DNA of 6,024 bases, from contig JASLAX010000198.1 in assembly GCA_030146875.1 (NCBI GenBank), positions 1 to 6,024 on the forward strand, written 5' to 3'. The position numbers were made by a program, and so were the translations under genes. This document shows, piece after piece, positions 1 through 3,977 of the stretch. The notes under the pieces were generated by a model. It was given only the letters and a program-made list of their open reading frames with translations. It had not been told where the DNA came from and did not search any database. Each line of letters starts with the position of its first letter. The first letter of the stretch is position 1. Source of the stretch: Longimicrobiaceae bacterium. Its GTDB lineage: Bacteria > Gemmatimonadota > Gemmatimonadetes > Longimicrobiales > Longimicrobiaceae.

Positions 1-21
1 CGCCCGGGGATCCCCCGGGCG
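1..21 (+). terminator. Perfect GC palindrome at the window edge, possible terminator
   Basis: A 9-bp perfect stem (1-9 pairing with 13-21) surrounds a 3-base ATC loop. On the plus strand it is followed by a pyrimidine-rich stretch (about 22-45) with few consecutive Ts. It could terminate a plus-strand gene that ends left of the window, but no such gene is visible and the stem may extend beyond the edge. The strand is inferred from the pyrimidine tail only. Positions 22-196 hold no convincing gene: the open frames there have no homology I recognise and no signal peptide or ribosome binding site. Confidence 0.35.
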
Positions 22-196
22 CCCTCCTCGCTTCCGTCGTCCCCTGGCTCTCGTGGCGCCTGCCGAGGAGGGGAGCCGGCCGTCGCCCACATCCATCGTC
101 AGTCGAGCGAGAGAGCCGGCGGCGTCGACGAGTGACGGCGGCGTCCACCACCGCAGCCGGAGACGGTGGCTGGAGGAGAAGGCCGGCAAGAAAAGA

Positions 197-232
197 GAGC
201 GCCCTCCCCCACGCAGGTGGGGGAGGGCGCTC
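197..232 (-). terminator. Rho-independent terminator of the amidohydrolase operon
   Basis: This is a perfect 16-bp inverted repeat (197-212 with 217-232) closed by a 4-base loop at 213-216. Read on the minus strand, the stem is followed directly by a T-rich tail (TCTTTTCTTG, complement of 187-196). That is the arrangement of an intrinsic terminator for transcription running right to left. It begins 19 bases after the stop codon of the downstream amidohydrolase-fold gene, so it closes the two-gene operon. This is the cleanest terminator in the window. Confidence 0.9.
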
Positions 233-251
233 CGGCGTCCGCCGTCGCCGC

Positions 252-1544
252 CTACGGGCGGGCGCGGTCGTACGAGCGGGTCTCGTCCAGCACGCGGTAC
301 CGGTCGCGGAGCTGCGTCTCGCGCGAGACCAGCGGGACCTCGCGGCCGCGGATGAAGACGTGCACCACGTTGGTCAGCATCTCGAACGGGTCGCCGTCCC
401 ACACCACGACGTTCGCCACCTTGCCGGCCTCCAGCGAGCCGTAGCGGTCGGCCACGCCCCAGATCTGCGCGGGATAGAGCGTGACCGCGCGGAACGCCTC
501 CTCCCACGGCAGCCCGTAGGCGACCGCGTTGCCGGCCTCCTGGCGGAGGTTGAACGCCTTGAAGGTCTCGCCGCTGGTCAGGGCCACCTGCACCCCGGCG
601 CGCCGCAGCCGCGCGGCGTTCTCGTAGGTGGCGCCCAGCGACTCGAAGCTCTGCGGCAGGTTGTTGAGCACCTTCACCACCACCGGCACGCGGGCGCGGG
701 CCAGGTCGTCGGCCACCATCCACGCCTCGGTCCCGCCGGTGACGATCAGGCGCAGGTCGTACTCCCGGGCGATGCGGAGGGCGAGCTGGATGTCGCTGGC
801 GCGGTGGGCCTCCAGCACCAGCGGCAGCCGCCCGGCCAGCACCGGCTGCAGCGCCTCCATGTCCAGCCGGCTCGCCGAGTACTCGCGCGTCTCCCCCCTC
901 TCGAACGCCTGCCGGGTGCGGGCATAGACGCGTGCGTCCTCCAGCACCTCGCGCAGCCGCATGGTGATGGCCGCGCGGGGGCCGCCCACCGTGCCGCGGG
1001 CGTTCTCGCTCATGCTGGCGAACATCCCCACGGGGGAGACGATCGTCATCTGCTCCACGCTGCTCCCGAGCATGTCGATCATGGCGCCCTGCCCCGAGAT
1101 CAGGCTGCCGGTGGGGCGCGTGACCGCGGTGGTGATCCCCGCGATGCGCGTGACCGGGATCACCATGCTGCGCGGGTTCAGCCCCTCGGTCACGTTGAAC
1201 GCCGCCTGCACCTGGTCCACGGGCCCGCGCTGCTGCACCACGTCGCGGATCTCGGCGTCGTTCGTCTCGGCCAGCCCTTCGATCTCGCGCAGCCCGAGCT
1301 GGGTGCTGCTCTCGATCAGCCCCGGCGTCACCCACTTGCCGCGGGCGTCGATCCGGCGCGCCCCGGCGGGGACCGCGACGTTCGCCCCCACGGCGGCGAT
1401 GCGGCCGTCCTGGATCAGCACCGTGCCCCCGCGGATGCGGGCGCCGGTGGCGGTCACCACGTCGCCGCCCTCGATGGCCACGGCCTGCGCCGCCGCGGGG
1501 GACGAGGCCGCCAGCGCGGCGGCCAGAAGGATGCGCGCTCTCAT
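252..1544 (-). CDS. Exported amidohydrolase-fold protein lacking metal ligands (probable pseudoenzyme)
   Basis: This 430-residue protein has a Sec-type signal peptide (residues 1-19, with Ala-Ala-Ala before Gln20). The composite beta-sandwich part follows (about 22-75, GGDVVTATG and DGRIAAVG), then a TIM-barrel-like region and a typical amidohydrolase C-terminus (GSLEAGKVANVVVWDGDP, about 369-386). Family membership is clear, but the catalytic core is not. Where active relatives read D-x-H-x-H after PGLI, this one reads E-S-S-T-Q, so both His are replaced (Ser80, Gln82). His247 (EAHRASD) survives. The next expected His is replaced by Gly (VTGG, 268-271), and the strand-8 Asp by Gly in TSGE (323-326). 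A hydrolase reaction by the usual mechanism is therefore unlikely. The start is set by GGAGG at 1552-1556, 7 bases upstream, and by an ATGA overlap with the upstream gene's stop. It may serve as a partner or regulatory subunit of that neighbour. From memory, similar tandem pairs occur in other Gram-negative bacteria; the substrate is unknown. Confidence 0.9.
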   Translation of the reverse strand: MRARILLAAALAASSPAAAQAVAIEGGDVVTATGARIRGGTVLIQDGRIAAVGANVAVPAGARRIDARGKWVTPGLIESSTQLGLREIEGLAETNDAEIRDVVQQRGPVDQVQAAFNVTEGLNPRSMVIPVTRIAGITTAVTRPTGSLISGQGAMIDMLGSSVEQMTIVSPVGMFASMSENARGTVGGPRAAITMRLREVLEDARVYARTRQAFERGETREYSASRLDMEALQPVLAGRLPLVLEAHRASDIQLALRIAREYDLRLIVTGGTEAWMVADDLARARVPVVVKVLNNLPQSFESLGATYENAARLRRAGVQVALTSGETFKAFNLRQEAGNAVAYGLPWEEAFRAVTLYPAQIWGVADRYGSLEAGKVANVVVWDGDPFEMLTNVVHVFIRGREVPLVSRETQLRDRYRVLDETRSYDRARP

Positions 1545-2953
1545 CGTCCAGCCTCCGCCGGGAAGAGTCCCACCTCGAAGTCCGTCACCGGCTGGCGGCG
1601 CGGGTTGGCGCGGTCGAAGAGCAGCGCCCCGTCGATGTACACCCGGTCGGCGCGCGCGTAGGTGCTGAGCGGGTGGGCCGACCAGACGACCACGTCCGCG
1701 TCCTTCCCCACCTCCAGCGTCCCCACCCGGTCGTGGATCCCCAGCGCCCAGGCGGCGTTGGCGGTGATCCAGCGGAGCGCGTCGTTCTCGGTCACGGTGA
1801 TCCCCGCGGCGCGCCCGGCCTGCACGGCCTTGGCGGCTTCCTGGTTCAGCTTCTGGATCCCCGTGGGGTCGTCGGAGTGGACGATCGCCCGCGCCCCGGC
1901 CTGGTGCACCATCGCCAGGTTGGCGCGGGTGAAGTCCAGCGCCTCCATCTTGAAGCCCCACCAGTCGGCCCAGAGCGAGCCGGAGATGGAGTCGCGCGCC
2001 AGCAGGTCGCGCACCTTGTACGCCTCCACCCCGTGGTGGAAGGAGCGGATGCGGTAGCCGAACTCGCGCGCGATGTCGATCATCTGCGCCATCTCGTCGC
2101 CGCGGTAGCAGTGGTTGTGCACCAGGATCTCCCCGCGCAGCACCCCCGCCAGCGTCTCCAGCTCCAGGTCGCGGTCGGGCGACGTCTTGGGGTCGCGCCC
2201 GCCCTGCTCCCAGCGGTCCCAGCGGTCGCGGTACGCGCTCGCCCGGATCCAGGCGCTGCGGTACCCCGCCACGTTGCCCATGCGCGTGGCCGGGCCGCCG
2301 CGGTTGCCGTACACCCGCTTGGGGTTCTCGCCGCAGGCCATCTTCAGCCCGTACGGCGCGCCGGGGAACTTCATCCCCTGCACGGTGCGCGACGGCACGT
2401 TCTTCAGCGTCACGCTGCGCCCGCCGAAGAGGTTGGCCGAGCCCGGCAGCACCTGCATGGTGGTGATGCCGCCCTCCAGCGCCCGCGTGAAGCCGGGGTC
2501 CTGGGGCCACACCGAGTGCTCGGCCCACACCTCGGCGGTGTTGGGCTGGGTGGCCTCGTTGCCGTCGGAGTGCGAGCTCACCCCGGGGGCGGGATAGACG
2601 CCCAGGTGGGAGTGCGTGTCGATGATGCCGGGGGTCACGTACCGACCGGTGGCGTCCACCACCGCGGCCCCGGCGGGGGCCGTGAGGTTGGTGCCCACGG
2701 CGGCGATCTTCCCGTCCACCAGCAGCACCTCGCCGTTGGGGATCACCTGCCCGGCGGCGGTCATCACCGTTCCGCCGCGGATCAGCGTGGGGACCGACGC
2801 GAAGGGGCGGTAGGTGGAGGGGAAGGCGTCGCGCCGCTGCGCGGCCGGCGGGGGCGTGGCGGACGCGGACGGCCCCTGGGCCGGCCGGGCCGACGCACGC
2901 GCGCACCCGGCCGCAACGGCGGCGAGGAGGAGCGCGGACAGCGCACGTCTCAT
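1541..2953 (-). CDS. Exported metal-dependent amidohydrolase (imidazolonepropionase-like), probable lipoprotein
   Basis: This 470-residue protein belongs to the amidohydrolase superfamily, metal-dependent TIM-barrel hydrolases acting on C-N bonds; its substrate cannot be told. The N-terminus (MRRALSALLLAAVAAGC) is a short signal peptide with a plausible though not ideal lipobox ending at Cys17. An Ala/Pro-rich linker runs to about residue 45. The sandwich domain (LIRGGTV, DGKIAAVG) leads to PGIIDTHSH with metal ligands His114 and His116. Further ligand candidates are His279/His281 (VHNHC), His306/His307 (SFHHG) and Asp361/Asp362 (HSDDP), so the core looks intact. A Trp/Arg-rich insertion (about 231-262) and WADWWGF (328-334) are distinctive. 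The C-terminus has the usual GTLEVGKDADVVVW. The frame stays open upstream to about 3841, but the start at 2953 is favoured because the signal peptide begins there and GGAG lies 7 bases upstream. It is the first gene of an operon with the degenerate homologue, overlapping it by 4 bases. Confidence 0.93.
   Translation of the reverse strand: MRRALSALLLAAVAAGCARASARPAQGPSASATPPPAAQRRDAFPSTYRPFASVPTLIRGGTVMTAAGQVIPNGEVLLVDGKIAAVGTNLTAPAGAAVVDATGRYVTPGIIDTHSHLGVYPAPGVSSHSDGNEATQPNTAEVWAEHSVWPQDPGFTRALEGGITTMQVLPGSANLFGGRSVTLKNVPSRTVQGMKFPGAPYGLKMACGENPKRVYGNRGGPATRMGNVAGYRSAWIRASAYRDRWDRWEQGGRDPKTSPDRDLELETLAGVLRGEILVHNHCYRGDEMAQMIDIAREFGYRIRSFHHGVEAYKVRDLLARDSISGSLWADWWGFKMEALDFTRANLAMVHQAGARAIVHSDDPTGIQKLNQEAAKAVQAGRAAGITVTENDALRWITANAAWALGIHDRVGTLEVGKDADVVVWSAHPLSTYARADRVYIDGALLFDRANPRRQPVTDFEVGLFPAEAGR
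1552..1556 (-). promoter_or_regulatory. Ribosome binding site inside the upstream gene's 3' end
   Basis: GGAGG on the minus strand lies 7 bases before the ATG at 1544, within the last codons of the upstream amidohydrolase. With the ATGA overlap (1541-1544) it fixes the start of the second gene and implies translational coupling. Confidence 0.8.
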
Positions 2954-3253
2954 GGAGGTGCTCCAGCGAGGGTGTGCGGACGCGTCCCCGGCGGGGGCGC
3001 GCTGCGGATCGGGGTCCGCGCAACGTATCCCGCCCCGCGCGCGGCCGGCAAGGGCGCCCGCCGGGCGCGGGTGTCCTCCCCCACCGCCACGCCCCGTCCG
3101 CCACCGGGGACGGCCATGCCCTCCTCCGCCGTCCGTCGAGAACGAAACGTGGACCGATAAACTCATCTTCTTTCGCCACAGTGACTTGGCACACCCCCTG
3201 CTCGTCCTCCATGCAGACGACGACAATCGAGAGAACCCGAGCCGGAGACCGCG
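2954..3253. promoter_or_regulatory. Divergent control region between the amidohydrolase operon and the small secreted-protein gene
   Basis: This 300-base gap lies between genes transcribed away from each other, so promoters for both must lie here or very close. The half nearer the amidohydrolases (about 2965-3130) is extremely GC-rich, with short self-complementary stretches such as 3054-3068 (6-bp arms). The stretch at 3141-3245 is clearly less GC-rich than anything else in the window and includes GATAAA (3156-3161), TTGGCA (3186-3191) and GACAAT (3222-3227). None of these pair into a convincing -35/-10 set at 16-18 base spacing, so I mark the region rather than a specific promoter. I see no gene, and no riboswitch or operator I can name. 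GGAG at 2961-2964 (minus strand, 7 bases from the ATG at 2953) is the ribosome binding site of the first amidohydrolase. Confidence 0.45.
3244..3247 (+). promoter_or_regulatory. Ribosome binding site of the small secreted-protein gene
   Basis: GGAG sits 6 bases before the ATG at 3254. It supports translation of a gene that would otherwise rest mainly on its signal peptide. Confidence 0.65.
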
Positions 3254-3760
3254 ATGAACCGATCCGCCCTGCACCTTCCCCTGGCCGTGGCCCTGGCCGC
3301 CGTGCTCGCAGCGCAGCCCGCCGCGGCGCAGAAGAAGGACAAGGACAAGGACCACGACCGCCGGGGGCGCGTGGAGCAGGTGCGCCGCGACGACGACCGC
3401 GTGCGCACCGAGACCCGCCGCACCGCTCGCCGCGTGGAGACCACGACCGTGCGCCGGAACGGCAAGGGCGTGCCGCGCGGGTGGTGCACCGGCCGCGGGA
3501 ACCCGCACAACACGGTGGAGAACTGCGGCCGCGACGGCACCCGCTACGACCCGCGGTACGACGGCCGCCGCGACGACCGCTACGGCTCCGACTCGTACCA
3601 GGCGGCGCACGACCGCCACCACCGCGAGGCCGACCGCGCCTGCCGCGCCCGCGCCGCACAGCGCCCGTTGGACGTGCGCTGGCAGATCCAGGTTCGCGCC
3701 GAGTGCCGCCAGCGGCACGAGGTCTGGCACGACCGCTACGACCCCGCCCGCCAGCGCTAG
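3254..3760 (+). CDS. Small exported Arg/Asp-rich protein with four cysteines, function unknown
   Basis: This 168-residue protein has a clear Sec signal peptide: Arg3, a hydrophobic core (about 8-20) and an Ala-Ala-Ala cleavage site before Gln26. The mature part is hydrophilic and very rich in Arg, Asp and His. A Lys/Asp run (KKDKDKDHD, 27-35) comes first, then a charged, probably helical stretch to about residue 68. A short segment follows with WCTGRGNPHNTVENC (77-91), then a Tyr/Asp/Arg repeat-like linker (YDPRYDGRRDDRY, 98-110). A second probably helical region carries Cys130 and Cys151. The four mature cysteines (78, 91, 130, 151) could form two disulfides in the periplasm or outside the cell. 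There is no membrane segment after the signal peptide and no enzyme motif. I do not know a named family; the WC...GNPHNT...NC segment resembles one I recall from hypothetical proteins of Gemmatimonadota, which is memory and not a search. It stands alone on the plus strand, divergent from the amidohydrolases and convergent with the M16 gene. Signal peptide, ribosome binding site and downstream hairpin argue that it is real. Confidence 0.8.
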   Translation: MNRSALHLPLAVALAAVLAAQPAAAQKKDKDKDHDRRGRVEQVRRDDDRVRTETRRTARRVETTTVRRNGKGVPRGWCTGRGNPHNTVENCGRDGTRYDPRYDGRRDDRYGSDSYQAAHDRHHREADRACRARAAQRPLDVRWQIQVRAECRQRHEVWHDRYDPARQR

Positions 3761-3772
3761 CCCGGCCCGCCC

Positions 3773-3797
3773 GGAACCACGAAGGGCCGCCTCCTCG
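3773..3797. repeat. Imperfect direct repeat, copy 1
   Basis: These 25 bases match 3890-3914 at 23 of 25 positions in the same orientation. Each copy starts with GGAAC, continues with ACGAAGGGCCGCC and runs into the left arm of a hairpin. Conservation extends beyond the stem into the flank, so the two look like copies of one element rather than a chance match between GC-rich stems. Confidence 0.75.
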
Positions 3798-3810
3798 AAC
3801 GGGGGCGGCC
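3785..3810. terminator. Hairpin terminator between convergent genes
   Basis: A 10-bp stem (3785-3794 with 3801-3810, one G-T wobble) encloses the 6-base loop TCGAAC, 24 bases after the stop of the small secreted-protein gene. On the plus strand the 3' side is GTTCGCG, poor in T. On the minus strand it is followed by CTTCGTGGTTCC, which is richer in T. It is placed to end plus-strand transcription and could act in both directions. Confidence 0.65.
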
Positions 3811-3889
3811 GTTCGCGCGTCCGGGCGTCGAGGAGCGACACCGGGGGCCTCCGCCGGCGGACGTCTCGCGCGGCCGAAGCGAAGCGGAA

Positions 3890-3914
3890 GGAACGACGAA
3901 GGGCCGCCCCCTCG
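3890..3914. repeat. Imperfect direct repeat, copy 2
   Basis: This is the second copy of the 25-base element at 3773-3797; the two differences are C/G at the sixth base and T/C at the twentieth. It overlaps the left arm of the hairpin at 3900-3927. Confidence 0.75.
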
Positions 3915-3927
3915 CGGGGACGGCCCT
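3900..3927 (-). terminator. Probable intrinsic terminator of the M16 gene (distal hairpin)
   Basis: A 7-bp outer stem (3900-3906 with 3921-3927) and a 4-bp inner stem (3908-3911 with 3916-3919) are separated by one C-A mismatch and close on the 4-base loop TCGC. On the minus strand the stem runs into TTCGTCGTTCCTTCC, a moderately T-rich tail, so it fits the end of transcription from the M16 gene that stops at 3978. Confidence 0.7.
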
Positions 3928-3939
3928 GGTGCGTGCGGG

Positions 3940-3966
3940 GGCGGAGGACGCCGCGCGTCCTCCGCC
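3940..3966 (-). terminator. Proximal hairpin just after the M16 stop codon
   Basis: This is a perfect 12-bp inverted repeat (3940-3951 with 3955-3966) with a 3-base CGC loop, starting 11 bases beyond the M16 stop codon. It has no T-rich tail on either strand, so alone it is not a classical intrinsic terminator. It may stabilise the transcript 3' end, assist the distal hairpin at 3900-3927, or block read-through from the opposing gene. Confidence 0.6.
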
Positions 3967-3977
3967 GCTCCGCGAGG

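Noticed and set aside
1..21. Resemblance of the left edge to a cloning-vector polylinker (CCCGGGGATCC)
   Set aside because: The bases that follow do not continue as a polylinker, and the match is explained by a symmetrical GC hairpin in a high-GC genome.
132..1661. Plus-strand open frame of 509 codons
   Set aside because: It is antisense to the downstream amidohydrolase-fold gene and rich in His/Arg/Ala from reversed codons, with no recognisable domain, signal peptide or ribosome binding site.
3054..3068. Short inverted repeat in the divergent gap as a possible operator
   Set aside because: Six-base G/C arms are expected by chance in such GC-rich DNA, and nothing links the repeat to a regulator.
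1673..3160. Plus-strand open frame of 495 codons
   Set aside because: It is antisense to the catalytic amidohydrolase, with low-complexity composition and no family resemblance.
252..3659. One minus-strand open frame of 1135 codons spanning both amidohydrolases and the divergent gap
   Set aside because: Only the part from 1544 downwards reads as an amidohydrolase; the rest is an out-of-frame Arg/Gly/Ala-rich shadow of the upstream gene, produced by the scarcity of stop codons at high GC.
2954..3841. N-terminal extension of the first amidohydrolase up to 3841
   Set aside because: The extension is low-complexity Ala/Val/Arg-rich sequence antisense to the small secreted-protein gene, and a signal peptide with a ribosome binding site begins at 2953.
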